Assembly (NCBI RefSeq): GCF_900104145.1
Contig: NZ_FNLB01000001.1
Coordinates: 558,001 to 622,000 of the forward strand
Direction: 5' to 3'
DNA: 64,000 bases
From: Pseudovibrio sp. Tun.PSC04-5.I4
GTDB taxonomy: Bacteria; Pseudomonadota; Alphaproteobacteria; Rhizobiales; Stappiaceae
Positions 46,398 through 57,377 of the stretch are shown here, one piece after another; the stretch's first letter is position 1; each line of letters begins with the position of its first letter. The position numbers and the translations under genes are program-made. The notes under the pieces are model-generated. The model did not search any database. It saw only the letters and a program-made list of their open reading frames with translations, and was not told the origin of the DNA.

Positions 46398-48713
46398 ATG
46401 TTTGACAAGGACTATGATGTAACCTTTTCGATCAAACGGCTTTGGATTTTGCTGGGTGTCGGCATGTTTCTCAGCTTTGCCGTGCTGCTTTATTTTGGCG
46501 CAGAGATTTACCATCTCAAACCCCCGATCCCCAGTATGGTTGTCTCTGATGATGGCGACGTGATCTACACCCGTGAGGAAATTGAGGAAGGCCAGAATGT
46601 CTGGCAATCCCTTGGCGGCATGCAACAAGGTAGCATCTGGGGTCATGGCAGTTATGTTGCGCCGGATTGGTCAACCGACTGGCTGCACCGGGAAGCTCTA
46701 GCCCTCCGGGATACGTACCACCGAGCACGGTTAGGCGCAGCCTACGCACCGCCAAGTGAGGAGCAGAAAGCGTTTCTCCAGGTTCTTGTTGCAGAGGAGA
46801 TGAGGCAAAATCGCTACAATCCCGGCAACGAGACAACCACGATCTCCAATGAACGTGCCAGTGCTGTGGCACGGGTGGAGCAACATTTTACTCAACTTTT
46901 TTCAACCTACGATAACATCGAGGGCCAGAACCTACGCGATGACTATGCGTTTCCTCCCAACATACTGATATCGCCAGAAAAAGCGCACAAGCTCTCAGCT
47001 TTCTTCTTCTGGACATCCTGGAGCACCGTTACCAACCGGCCGAACGACACCATTTCCTATACAAGCAACTGGCCGCATGAACCATTGGTCAACAATAAGC
47101 CCACAGGCGCCTCGTTCATCTGGACGATCATCAGCATCATGCTGTTGCTGGGGTGTGCGGGCACGTTGTGCTTTTATTATGTACGTCAGTATGACTTGTG
47201 GCGAGAACAGATAGTTCCGGAAGGTGGACCAGCTAAAAGCAATCCGCTGGTCAACGCCCACATCACATCCTCTATGCGTGCCACCGCCAAGTATTTCTGG
47301 GTGGTCGTTGCGTTGATGACAGCGCAAGTGGCGCTTGGCATTCTCACAGCACATTATGCTGTTGAAGGCCAAGATCTCTATGGTATCCCGCTGGCGGACA
47401 TTCTGCCTTATTCAATTTCCCGCACATGGCACACACAATTAGCCGTTTTCTGGATCGCAACCGCATGGTTGGGGACGGGGCTGTTTATGGCGCCGCTGCT
47501 TTCGGGGAAAGATCCTGCCTTTCAAACATTCGGCGTCAATTTTCTCTGGACCTGTCTCATCATCATTGTGGTTGGTTCATTCGCTGGCGAATGGCTTGGA
47601 GTCAATCAGTTCTTCTCACGCACTATGAACTTCTGGTTTGGCCACCAGGGTTATGAGTATGTGGATTTGGGCCGTTTCTGGCAGATTTTTCTCTTTATCG
47701 GTCTACTGCTCTGGACGATATTGGTCATACGTGGATTGTACCCGGCCCTCGAAGGTGGTCACAATCGCAGTCTCATCGCGCTTACACTCCTTTCAGCCGT
47801 GGCAATTGGCCTGCTTTACGGGGCGGGCTTGTTCTGGGGCGAAAATACTCACATCAGCATCATGGAATACTGGCGATGGTGGGTGGTCCACCTTTGGGTA
47901 GAAGGCGTTTTTGAAGTTTTCGCCACTGCAATTATCGCGTTGATTTTTGTCAACCTGCAAATCCTGCGTGGGTCTACGGCAGCCGTTGCGGTGATCTTCG
48001 CTACAATCATCTTCATGGCAGGCGGAGTACTGGGTACCTTCCACCATTTGTACTGGAGTGGCACACCGATTGGGGTGTTGGCCTTGGGCGCAGTCTTTTC
48101 TGCGCTGGAAGTTGTACCACTACTCGTCGTTGGGTTTGAGGCGTACCAAACGCATAAGCTGGAGCAAAATACGTCATGGATTGGGCATTACAAATGGCCG
48201 CTTAACTTCTTTGCATCTGTGTTGTTTTGGAACCTTGTTGGAGCAGGACTTCTCGGCTTTCTCATCAACCCGCCACTCGCGCTTTATTACATGCAAGGCC
48301 TCAATTCTACAGCCGCACACGGGCATGCTGCCATGTTCGGTGTCTATGGGTTGTTAGGTGTCGGCCTGATGCTATTCTGTCTGAGATCACTTATTGCGGA
48401 CGACAGATGGAGCGATAAGTGGTTAAAGCATGCGTTTTGGGGCCTTAACATCGGTTTGGCTATGATGCTGGGACTTTCTCTAATTCCTCAAGGCCTCTAT
48501 CAGGCTTATATCAGCTTTACAGAAAGCTATTGGCTTGCACGAGCCCCTGAAACGATCCACGGTCCACTTATGACGGCACTGGTGTGGGCACGCGTACCGG
48601 GAGACATTGTCTTCTCATGGGGGATCTTCTCCATCATCATGTTTATGTACCACGCCTATTTTGGCGAACCCATAGACGAAAAAACCGCGAAAGCTTCTGC
48701 AGTTGATGGTTGA
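46398..48713 (+). CDS. norZ: Quinol-dependent nitric oxide reductase (qNor)
   Basis: A 771-residue single-chain nitric oxide reductase. Translation starts at MFDKDYDV, with GGAG upstream. After the first helix comes a large periplasmic domain (about 40-240) with LGGMQQGSIWGHGSYVAPD, typical of qNor, followed by the 12-helix heme-copper-oxidase-like core. Putative metal-site residues: H in HLWVEGVFEVF, the two histidines in TFHHLYWSGTP, and HGHAAMFG. It reduces NO to N2O using quinol, for detoxification or denitrification. No NorC, NnrR or NsrR gene is nearby. The stop codon lies inside a seven-base tandem repeat. Confidence 0.93.
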   Translation: MFDKDYDVTFSIKRLWILLGVGMFLSFAVLLYFGAEIYHLKPPIPSMVVSDDGDVIYTREEIEEGQNVWQSLGGMQQGSIWGHGSYVAPDWSTDWLHREALALRDTYHRARLGAAYAPPSEEQKAFLQVLVAEEMRQNRYNPGNETTTISNERASAVARVEQHFTQLFSTYDNIEGQNLRDDYAFPPNILISPEKAHKLSAFFFWTSWSTVTNRPNDTISYTSNWPHEPLVNNKPTGASFIWTIISIMLLLGCAGTLCFYYVRQYDLWREQIVPEGGPAKSNPLVNAHITSSMRATAKYFWVVVALMTAQVALGILTAHYAVEGQDLYGIPLADILPYSISRTWHTQLAVFWIATAWLGTGLFMAPLLSGKDPAFQTFGVNFLWTCLIIIVVGSFAGEWLGVNQFFSRTMNFWFGHQGYEYVDLGRFWQIFLFIGLLLWTILVIRGLYPALEGGHNRSLIALTLLSAVAIGLLYGAGLFWGENTHISIMEYWRWWVVHLWVEGVFEVFATAIIALIFVNLQILRGSTAAVAVIFATIIFMAGGVLGTFHHLYWSGTPIGVLALGAVFSALEVVPLLVVGFEAYQTHKLEQNTSWIGHYKWPLNFFASVLFWNLVGAGLLGFLINPPLALYYMQGLNSTAAHGHAAMFGVYGLLGVGLMLFCLRSLIADDRWSDKWLKHAFWGLNIGLAMMLGLSLIPQGLYQAYISFTESYWLARAPETIHGPLMTALVWARVPGDIVFSWGIFSIIMFMYHAYFGEPIDEKTAKASAVDG

Positions 48714-48736
48714 TGGTTGATGGTTGATGGTTGATG
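48702..48736 (+). repeat. GTTGATG x5 tandem repeat at the norZ stop codon
   Basis: Five exact copies of a seven-base unit. The reductase frame ends within the second unit (GTT GAT GGT TGA). Because seven is not a multiple of three, a loss down to one unit would remove that stop and extend the protein; gains would not. Slippage there would be expected to vary between isolates. Confidence 0.85.
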
Positions 48737-48765
48737 GAGCTTTTCTTTACATGGGGATGGGTCAA

Positions 48766-48792
48766 GACCTCTCGAGACTAACTTGAGAGGTC
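48766..48792 (+). terminator. Hairpin after norZ
   Basis: An 8-bp stem (GACCTCTC and GAGAGGTC) with an 11-base loop about 50 bases past the norZ stop. It lacks a U-tract, so its role as a terminator is only probable. Confidence 0.4.
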
Positions 48793-48945
48793 GAAACGCA
48801 GCGTTATCCAGTTTTCGTGATACTCTTGCAACACCGACCTCGCATTAATTACATGCGTGCAATGCTCATAATGCGCAATCTATAATAGTTAGTTATACTA
48901 CCCCAAGTTTATAGAAGTTTCATTTCCGCAGGATCGTTTCAATGC

Positions 48946-50349
48946 TTGCTCAGGTTTCTTTTGTTTCGTCATGAACTGACGAATGTCATTCGCGTATCAG
49001 GTCCCCTAATGTTGGCCATGTCTGGCCGTACCCTGATGATGATCGTGGATAGATTGTGTCTTGCTGCTTATTCGGAGCAGACCCTCACCGCATCCGGACC
49101 TGCTGTCTTCATGGGCATGTCCGCTATATCTTTCTTCTCCGGCATCACACAGATTGGCCGCTCAGCCGTTGCTGAAATTAATGCACGCGATGGAGCCGAG
49201 GCTGCCAGCAAACTCGGGGGGCGCCTTTTTGTTGTCGCGCTCCTTTGCGTGTTGGGGCTCAATCTAACCCTTCCATTGCTTATGAACCTGTCTCAGTTCA
49301 GCGCACGTCCCGAAGAGATTGTCGTCCTGGAGAACATTTACCTGAGTTGGGCCATGTTGTTCGGGTCCATCATGATTCTGGACGGAGCAGCAAGTTGTTA
49401 TTTCGGCGCTATCGGCAACACCCGACTCATTTTCAAAGCCAGCCTGGTGGGACAACTGGTTTCCATGCCTATGACGTACCTGCTGGTGTTCGGACTCTAC
49501 GGATTTCCGGAGTTGGGCATGGCTGGTTCTGCCATCGGAACAGTCCTAGGCTCATTTGCCGTGCTGTTGGTGTACCTACCCAAAACGCCACTGGCTTTAC
49601 GAGTTGCAGTCATTGAGGAATTGAAAAGCCTTACCCACATATCACGCGGACCTCTTCAGGTTTTAGTACTCTTCAAACGCGGCCTGCCGCTTGGTGCACA
49701 TGACAGCGCTGATGAGATTGGTAACACCGCAATCCTTTGGGCAGCTTCCATCATCGGCACTGTTGCCCTTGCCGCCAACAACTTCAACGTTATCCTGAAC
49801 TATATCGGCATCATTCCTGTCATCGGCATTGCAAATGGTGCAACCATATTAGCCTCTCAAGCAGTTGGCAAAGCCCAGTTTGATCGTATCGGAAAAATTG
49901 CCAGTGCCTCTCTTATGATAGCGCTCACCTACGTCGCTTTTGTCACAGTCATGCTACAAACGTTTGATGAGGAGATCACCACGCTCTTTTCAATTCGCAA
50001 TTATGGCATTGATGTTTATGAACTTTCTATATCAGTCACGTCCTTGATCTGGTTTTATGCCGTAGCCTTTGCGCTCTCCTTCATTTCCAGCGGCATGTTG
50101 CAGAGCTTTCATCAAAATACGTTTGTATTTTGGGTTCGCATCGTAACCATGTGGTTCGGCAGCGTTCCTGCAGCCTACGTCATTGTTCTAAATTTTTCGC
50201 TAGAAGAAGGCGCTCTACAGTACATCTGGATTTCACTCAGTGCTTTTGAGTTAGCGCTCGGCTTCATTTTCGCCTCTCGTCTCTATTTTTGCGTTCGCAA
50301 GACAGTCGACAGAATAGATTTGTTGGACGTATTGATTAAGAGAACATAA
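48946..50349 (+). CDS. MATE family efflux transporter
   Basis: A 467-residue membrane protein with twelve hydrophobic segments and the MATE pattern (SGPLMLAMSGRTLMMIVDRL near the start; an internally repeated two-bundle layout). The start is unclear: an ATG at 48942 has AGGA at good spacing but reads only ten codons, MLAQVSFVSS, before a stop, whereas the long frame begins with TTG four bases later. Either TTG is used or the start region carries a frameshift. It probably exports cationic compounds with H+ or Na+. Confidence 0.82.
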   Translation: MLRFLLFRHELTNVIRVSGPLMLAMSGRTLMMIVDRLCLAAYSEQTLTASGPAVFMGMSAISFFSGITQIGRSAVAEINARDGAEAASKLGGRLFVVALLCVLGLNLTLPLLMNLSQFSARPEEIVVLENIYLSWAMLFGSIMILDGAASCYFGAIGNTRLIFKASLVGQLVSMPMTYLLVFGLYGFPELGMAGSAIGTVLGSFAVLLVYLPKTPLALRVAVIEELKSLTHISRGPLQVLVLFKRGLPLGAHDSADEIGNTAILWAASIIGTVALAANNFNVILNYIGIIPVIGIANGATILASQAVGKAQFDRIGKIASASLMIALTYVAFVTVMLQTFDEEITTLFSIRNYGIDVYELSISVTSLIWFYAVAFALSFISSGMLQSFHQNTFVFWVRIVTMWFGSVPAAYVIVLNFSLEEGALQYIWISLSAFELALGFIFASRLYFCVRKTVDRIDLLDVLIKRT

Positions 50350-50398
50350 GGCACCTAACCCACAAGAAAGACAACGGAGCTGCTGATAACCGCTGGTA

Positions 50399-51073
50399 AT
50401 GCTATATAAATTGGCTAGGTCGACTGCGATGAACCTTGCCGTTTTTGGAATAGGTCCTTCCAACAATAATTGCTGCAAACTCATCCCATTTCAGAGTTTG
50501 ATCCTCATATTTCCAAATAACAAAGCGAATTACTGTTGCAGAGGTTTTGCCCTCACACTTTTCGCCATTCCATTCATCAACGCAGCCCATATCGAAACGC
50601 TGAGTACCGTGAATATCGCGCTTGGGGGCAACACGTGGCCTACGGTTTTGCCTGTCCAACTTTTGTTTGGGCAAATGTTGGGCGTGCTCGGCACAGGGTG
50701 GGCCATCTGGCGCTGGCGCAATATGCCATTTTCAATCGGCAGGTATGAAGGTATCCTGCGAATTTTCTTCGCTGCTTCCATGCTTTGGTCGTTTTCATTA
50801 ACCCTCCACCCAATTCTACTGCTCTTTGCGCTCGTTGATCTGGTCGGCGGAGGCTTGCATCTCGCCAAACCGATTGCAGCAGAGGAAATTGGTACAACTC
50901 AGCCTGCACAACAGGGAACAGCAAGTCATCCACTTATATGGCTTGCTGACCTCTTGAAGAAGAGAACCCACATAATCTGCAACATGACGCGCATCAACGG
51001 TGGCCGCCTGACCAACCAGTCCAGTTGTTCGATCAGCGAGTTCACCCGCTCAACCTACCGAAAAGTCAAATAG
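50399..51073 (+). pseudogene. Possible membrane protein, probably degraded
   Basis: A 224-residue frame. The middle (about 50-155) contains plausible membrane helices, with LLFGQMLGVLGTGWAIWRWR and ILLLFALVDLVGGGLHL. The N-terminal 45 residues and the last 50 look out of place. I suspect that a small membrane protein has lost its proper ends. I do not recognise the family. Confidence 0.35.
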
Positions 51074-51505
51074 CACTGCCTTACATAAATCACCCTAAAC
51101 ACCTTGCGGGCAGATTGGATTGATTTATTAAATATTAGGACATCAGAAGCTCTGCAATTACTGAAAACATGTTGTTGCATATTTTTGCCAGCACCGAGAC
51201 AGAATACAACGATCAAAATGAATGTGGGACACTCGCCCTGATGTTTCTACTGCTACTTGTCTATGCGGTGCGAATGTGTGGTTTCCTTTTTAATTTTTGT
51301 GCCCAATTTACTCTGTTGAATTGACGTCAGGTTGCGGGCTAGTTGCAGGACTGAGTACTAAATTAACGTAGTTTTACCGGGGTATTTATTTCTGTTTATC
51401 GCAACTGATATGTTAACTCGTCGCCTCGTTTGCGCACGAATTGCTGGTCGAGCTGAAGTACATCAAGAGAAGAATAAGCGCACCCCTTCATTTGCGCACC
51501 CGGGG
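51074..51505. other. Intergenic stretch ahead of the autotransporter pseudogene
   Basis: About 430 AT-rich bases without a supported gene. It probably contained the promoter of the former autotransporter. Confidence 0.4.
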
Positions 51506-54500
51506 TAATCAATAAGTGCATTTTCACCTGCTCGCAGGTCCAAAAGACGCGTAAACTCTATCTCACTAGCAACTGTCGTTTTGGTACTCTCAATCAGGGG
51601 CCTTTCTTCCTTTACTACGGCGCAAGAAGTCGTAACAGGAGGCGTATCAGTTACGCTAGACACAGAAGGTTTTGATGCATCTGAGGGCCTTATCGTTGGT
51701 GCCGATAGATTATCCGGCATTTTGTATATTTCAGAGGGTGCGTCAGTTGCCGTGAGCGTATTTGCGACCGTCGGTTATGGCGCCGAAGGAACCATAACTA
51801 TTACCGATGCAACGATGTATGTGCAAAATGGCGTGCCGTTCTCAATCGGTAAGAACGGGTTCGCGGGAACGCATACTGCAACAAACTGTGGCCTTGTTGA
51901 TCTCAGTTACGTCGGTACTATTAACATTCGCGCGGTATCAGATACCCCAAGTGAGAACCCAGGCGGGCTTATCGCCGGTACCATAAATGTGTTCGAGGGA
52001 AGTCAGATTGTTATCAATCATGACTACTATACCAACCTGTCAATGCTCGCACCAATTGTCTCTCAAAGCGAAGGCGCTGGTGACATTCTTTTTGAAGATG
52101 GTCATGCGATACTCGATGAGGATAATAGTAAATTCAGCGGTCCCATAACCGTTAAAGAAAATGCGCAACTCACCATAGATTCTACAGAAAGCACAGGTGA
52201 AGCTGACTTGGTTTTCTTTGGCGAGGAAGTCGTCGTTTCTGATGATGCCACAATTGACGACATCGCGATCGGCGGTGATATCTTCATCCAAAAACATGGC
52301 TACGCCGTTTTTAACACCCTCTCTGGGGTCTCTGGGAGGAAACTTATTCTTTCAGGCACCATCAACAATCAAGGAAGTTTACGCGCTCTGGTCGGAGGTA
52401 CGTTGGTTCTGAGTTGAACGATCATTAATTTAAACGGGGATATTGAGCTTACTGGCGGCACTACACTTGAATTTACAAATGGTGATGCTCTAGGCGGCGG
52501 GTCTATCAACCTTGATTCCTGGCACTTAAGCTTTATTGGCACCAAAGACGCGTCGATTTCAAATGCGATTACTTTTAAAGGTGATACCAATTTCCTTATT
52601 GCGGCGGATCGCAGCCTGACTACATTTGGCGATATAGCTGTGAATTCGTCGAGTTCTTTTAATAAAACGGGTGCAGGTACATTGGTACTTGGAGGCACAA
52701 ACAGTTTTGACGACGGTCTTCGACTAAATGCAGGCGCTGTTTAATTTGGTGCAGGCACCCTTTATTTTGGTGGAGGTGGTCTGGTATTTTCATCTGAGTC
52801 AGACGCAACTCTCAACAATTCCATTCAGTTGGAGAGTGACGGCTCTATTCGTATTGTTGAAGAGAGGATACTGACTATAGATGGCATCATATCGAATAGT
52901 GGTCTTCTCACGAAAACAGGCACACTCATTCTCACCGCCATCAATACGTGGACTGGTGGCCTTAGTATTGATGAAGATGAAATTCAGTTTGATGATCTAA
53001 GTAATCTTGGAACCAGCACAACAACACTTAACGGCGGAATTCTAATCTATACCGCGTTCAACGAGGATAGTGCTTCAGGAGAAGCTGTCCTAGGAGAGAA
53101 CGCCAGCGTATTTTCGATTCAAGATTCCAGCAGCAAATTCGAAATCAGTACAGATTTAGCAGGCGCTGCGGGTTTAACCATTCAAGGGGATAGCACGACC
53201 GAGTTAACCGGAAACAACTCCGGCTGGTCCGGTGATATAACCGTGGTTTCATCGACATTGGAGCTCAGCGAACACGATAGCTTGAGTATTCGGAAACTTA
53301 CGCTTAACGACAGTACTTTGATAGTGGTGCCTTCAGGCGACCTGGCGTTGGATAACTTTGCTTTGACAGGAACATCTTCCACGATTGATGTCGAAGACCC
53401 ATCGGGTAGCGTTACCATTTCTGATGACCTGACCGGCCCCACCAATTTAAACACAACTGGGTCCGGCAAATAAGTAGATTCATCCGGAGATAACTCTACT
53501 TAGAGTGGTGATATCAACCCAATCAGCAACACCCTATTGTTTTCTGCCAGTGAAAATATTGGCAGAAAACAATAAACTTGGAAGACAGCCTATTAGCTTA
53601 CAAAGGAAGTGACACGATCACGCTGTCTAATCTGTTGTTTTCTGGTACATCAGGCGACCTTACGGCTTTACACCCCGATAGTCTCATTAATTTGAAGGCA
53701 GCTTTCACTGACGTAAACCTCCTTTCGTTTAGTAGTAACGGTCAAATCAATCTGCTTGGCGACAACTCCGCGTATAACGGGCCTATTAATGTTAATGGGC
53801 CATCCCTGAGCCTTTCTTCTCAGATTCACAGATAGGCACCCATGGGGTCGAATTTGTTGGCGGCACATTGATCTACACTGGCACTGAAGACGTGGTGCTC
53901 TCCACCACACGCCTCCGGTTCGGCACTGGCGATAACGAGTTTTCTATCGTCAATTCAGGCACCACCTTAACATGGACAGGGGATGCCTCGCCTTCCGTTA
54001 ATACAGACCTTAAAAAAACAGGTGATGGAACACTGATTTTTGCTGGTGGTACCAAAGGACTTGCCGACGTAGGTGTGGATGGCGGGACGTTTCTTCTAGG
54101 CGGATCACCAACAGACCTATCTGTACTTACAGGCGATGTTGAAGTGAACTCTGGCGGCACATTGGGTTGCCGTGGGACGATTGATGGCACAGCAATCTTG
54201 AACGGCGGTACGTTCTCCCCAGATGCGTCATTCGGCACGACAACAGTTGGTGGGCTTAATGCGGGCACCACAAGTACACTAAACATGGAAATCGGTTACG
54301 ATGCCAACAACCCTGGTATTATCAGCAGTGACCAGATCATTGTTTCTGCTGGTGGCATTGTTGATCTCACAGGCATCAACCTGAAACTAGTGGAAGTTGC
54401 TGGACCAGATATCATCAATACAGCAACCATAGTGGATATTATCAATTTGGGCGCTGGGGCAACCCTTATTGGAACCTTCGCCAGTATCACGGACGATATG

Positions 54501-55680
54501 TATTTCCTGGATGCAGTAGTTAATATTGATACTGTAACGCCAGTGGTGGGGCTCTCCTTTGTACGCAACGCCAACAGGTTTGGCGGTGTCGCTGACACAC
54601 CAAACGAAGGTGCGGTTGCAGGCGCTGGATTCTTTAAATGAAGCCGGTGAACTCTTCGGTGCTCTTGCTCCAATGTCAGCTGTGCAGGTCGCTGCCTTGC
54701 TTGAGCCGTTGGATGGGAAGATTAACACCTCCAGCCACGCTATCATCCTGGCGGATAGCCGTTTTGTACGTCAGGCAGTAAACGATAGGCTTTATACCGC
54801 ACACCGTGCATTCCAAGAGCCTGAGATGAATGACAGCCAAGCAACAAAGACGGTCGGTGCCTACGAAATGTGGGGTCAGGTCTACGGCAGTTGGGCTCAG
54901 TTCTCCAGCGATGACAACGCTCATACAACAGACCGTAACGTTGGCGGGCTTGTGGTTGGTGTTGATGCACTTGCCAATGATTTGGTTCGCTTTGGTGCTG
55001 TCGCCGGGTTCGGTCGCTCAACGTTCGATGTGGGCGCGGTTGCTTCAGACGCAGATAGCGATAACTTCACCTTTGGCGATACATGAGTTTGGAAGGCTTT
55101 GCCCCCGCGGCTCTGCTAGGTGGGGTAACTGGCTCCTAGCATAACATTTCCACCAACCGTGAGGTTAACTTGATTGGCGCAGGGCAGCTGGTGTCTGATC
55201 AGTTTGCCAGCAGTGTGCAGGTGTTTGGTGAACTAGGTTCCAATGTAGAATTGGATAGCGCTAGCATTGAACCGTTTGTGGGCATCTCCTACGTATACCT
55301 TTCAAGCCGTAGGTTTAATGAAACCGGAGGTCTTGCTGGCTCAGAGCGGGCGATCAAAGTGATAGCCTCACATTTGTAACGCTGGGTGCGCGCGGTGCTT
55401 GGGATTTATCCTCTTATGTTTATGATAGGCTGTCACTCGTTGGCTTGACGGCGTGGCAATACAGCAATGAAGATACCCTAGACTTCACTCAGGAATTTGT
55501 TGACAGCGGCAATCCGTTTATGATCGCCAGCGTGCCAATTGCGCAAAATGTAGCACTGCTGGAGTTGGTCTTGAATCTCAAATAACCGAGAACATGCGCC
55601 TTGACCTGAATTACTACGGGCTCATTTCCCACGATGTGCAGGATCATGGTGCAAATGCGCGCTTCATTGCAAACTTCTGA
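51506..55680 (+). pseudogene. Large autotransporter/adhesin pseudogene
   Basis: About 4.2 kb that reads as one autotransporter in pieces. A long basic n-region and hydrophobic stretch (ARRSKRR... LATVVLVLSI) give a signal peptide. Passenger repeats of the beta-helix type recur, such as GTLVLGGTNSF, GTLILTAINTWTGGLSI and GTLIFAGGTKGL. The end has the translocator: YEMWGQVYGSWAQFSSDD and VGGLVVGVDALANDLVRFG match an autotransporter beta-barrel. The first frame contains three nonsense codons (52415, 52742, 53471). Frame changes follow near 53500-53578, 53840-53870, 54600 and after 55083. The gene was surface-exposed when intact and cannot now give a full product. Confidence 0.88.
53536..53573. 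repeat. Perfect 14-bp inverted repeat at a frame break in the autotransporter
   Basis: ATTGTTTTCTGCCA (53536-53549) and its exact complement (53560-53573) with a 10-base loop. It sits between two passenger blocks in different frames. Such perfect arms in coding sequence are unlikely by chance and may be the trace of a palindrome-templated mutation, or a terminator-like insert. Confidence 0.6.
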
Positions 55681-55881
55681 CGCCACATCAACAGTACAAA
55701 CAGCAAGCGTTGTTGCAGGCGGGTCAATTAATCAGAGAAGACCCATAAGCATCTAGCTACTATGTTGATAGCGACCTAACAAACAATACTCTAACAGTTA
55801 ACACTAGCCCAACAGCGACGGCAATCACACCGTTACCCGGCTCAAAGGCCCGGTCAACCAGATACATTTTACCCTCACGCT

Positions 55882-56120
55882 TTAACTCAGAAATTTTGTA
55901 GGCGCTTTAGCATTTCGGCTCGGCGGTAGGCAAAAATCGATAGTTCTGCCTTCCTCATCCACCGCCACTGCCACTGCGCGATAAAGATAGAACCACTTTC
56001 CCCCGATTTTCAGGTAGGCCTCATCCACACGTCAGCTCCGCAATCAACTCGTTGCTCAACCCAACGAAAGCACTTGTCAAGTTGCGAGGCGTAATGCTGG
56101 ACCCAACCCACATGCCTTAT
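55882..56120 (-). pseudogene. IS6-family transposase remnant (N-terminal/central part)
   Basis: The minus strand reads HVGWVQHYASQLDK, then after a short unalignable part RVDEAYLKIGGKWFYLYRAV, then EEGRTIDFCL and a stop. WVQxYxxxL and WRxDETYxxxxGKWxYLYRAVD are signatures of IS6-family transposases around the first catalytic aspartate. No full-length copy or terminal repeat is seen here. Its C-terminal counterpart lies at 2.3-2.6 kb but was not necessarily part of the same copy. Confidence 0.75.
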
Positions 56121-56246
56121 CGGAAATTGAGCGATCTAGACAATATACTTACGTTTTCTCACTAATAACGACCTGTACTTCTTCAAGAAAAAATGACAGC
56201 TAATATACCACGTATTTCTGATCATTTGTTTTGGAGAGGGAAACCG

Positions 56247-57236
56247 ATGAGAACCAAACTTATTTCCATGATGGGCGCTGCAGCCCTGACATTATCTTGT
56301 GCATCTGCAATGGCGACGGAGACTATCCGCGTTACTCTTCAGTTGCCTGAAACGCATAGCCTCGGCAAAAACTGGAACGCCTTCAAAGACATCATTGAAG
56401 CAAAGTCCAATGGCGAACTGTCTTTGCAGCTGTTCCCGTCTGCTCAGCTCTTTAAGGATAAAGAAGTTCCTGAGGCTGTTGGTTCTGGCGCGATTGAAGC
56501 CGGTTCAGCCTTCCTTGGCCGTTTTGCAGGTTCCGTACCAGCCGTTGAAATCGTCAACCTGCCTTTCTTCTTCCGTGATGAAGACCACCTGCGCGCTGCT
56601 GCAAGCAACGGGTCTCCAATGCGTGAGATCCTCGATGCAGCCGTCTTGGAAGAAACTGGCGCACGCGTTTTGTGGTGGCAGGCTTATGGCCGTAACATCT
56701 ACCTCAACAACGGTGATCCAATCAAAACCCCGGATGACCTCAAGGGTCAGAAGGTTCGGACCTACGGTAAGGTTTTGGGTTGGACGGTTGAAGCCCTTGG
56801 CGGCGCACCAACGCTTATGTCTGGCTCCAAGCAGTTCCTTGCTTATCAGCAGGGCGCGGTTGATGTTGGCATGACTGGTACATCCGGCGTAAGCAGCCGT
56901 AAGCTTTATGAAGTCATGGAAAACATGACGCTCTCATATGATTTTGCCATTGAGTTTGTTGCAGTCATCAACAACGAGTTCTTCGAGGGCCTTTCTGCCG
57001 AAAACCAGAAGATCATTCTGGACGCTGCTGCACTGGTTGAAAAGCAACTGCGTGATGAAGTTTATGCCGGTGAAGACGCTTTGGTTGAAAGCGTTTCCGA
57101 CAAAATCAACGTTGTCCGTTTGAGCGCTGAAGAGCGTGCAAAATGGGTAGAGGCAACCGCTTCTGTTCAGGACCGCTTTGTTGAGGCTGCTGGCCCTGTT
57201 GGTGCAAAGGCTGTTGAAGCTGCCAACAACATGTAA
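56247..57236 (+). CDS. dctP: TRAP transporter substrate-binding protein
   Basis: A 329-residue periplasmic protein starting at MRTKLISMM after GGAGAGGG. Sec signal peptide to about residue 23 (ASAMA). FRDEDHLRAAA, then LKGQKVRTYGKV (about 140-150, with the arginine that normally binds a carboxylate) are typical of DctP proteins. It is the first gene of a TRAP operon; the likely cargo is an organic acid. A hairpin with TTTT after the gene may lower expression of the membrane subunits. Confidence 0.92.
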   Translation: MRTKLISMMGAAALTLSCASAMATETIRVTLQLPETHSLGKNWNAFKDIIEAKSNGELSLQLFPSAQLFKDKEVPEAVGSGAIEAGSAFLGRFAGSVPAVEIVNLPFFFRDEDHLRAAASNGSPMREILDAAVLEETGARVLWWQAYGRNIYLNNGDPIKTPDDLKGQKVRTYGKVLGWTVEALGGAPTLMSGSKQFLAYQQGAVDVGMTGTSGVSSRKLYEVMENMTLSYDFAIEFVAVINNEFFEGLSAENQKIILDAAALVEKQLRDEVYAGEDALVESVSDKINVVRLSAEERAKWVEATASVQDRFVEAAGPVGAKAVEAANNM

Positions 57237-57302
57237 GGGCACTCAGGCAAGCCACTCGTCTGCCCGTCCTCGCCCAAAAATTGGCCTTGTTAAAAATGAG
57301 AG

Positions 57303-57322
57303 GGAGCCACCTGGCTCCTTTT
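57303..57322 (+). terminator. Attenuator-like hairpin between dctP and dctQ
   Basis: GGAGCCA and TGGCTCC (7-bp stem) followed by TTTT. It lies 65 bases past the dctP stop, a common place for partial termination that raises the ratio of binding protein to permease. Confidence 0.6.
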
Positions 57323-57377
57323 CCATTCCTAACATCCTTCGGGGTCTCCTTTATAAAAGGAGAGGACTGCACACCAT

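Noticed and set aside
50930..51070. Possible oxidoreductase fragment on the minus strand
   Set aside because: A short stretch (TGLVGQAATVDARHVADYVG) looks protein-like, but I cannot tie it to a family or a start.
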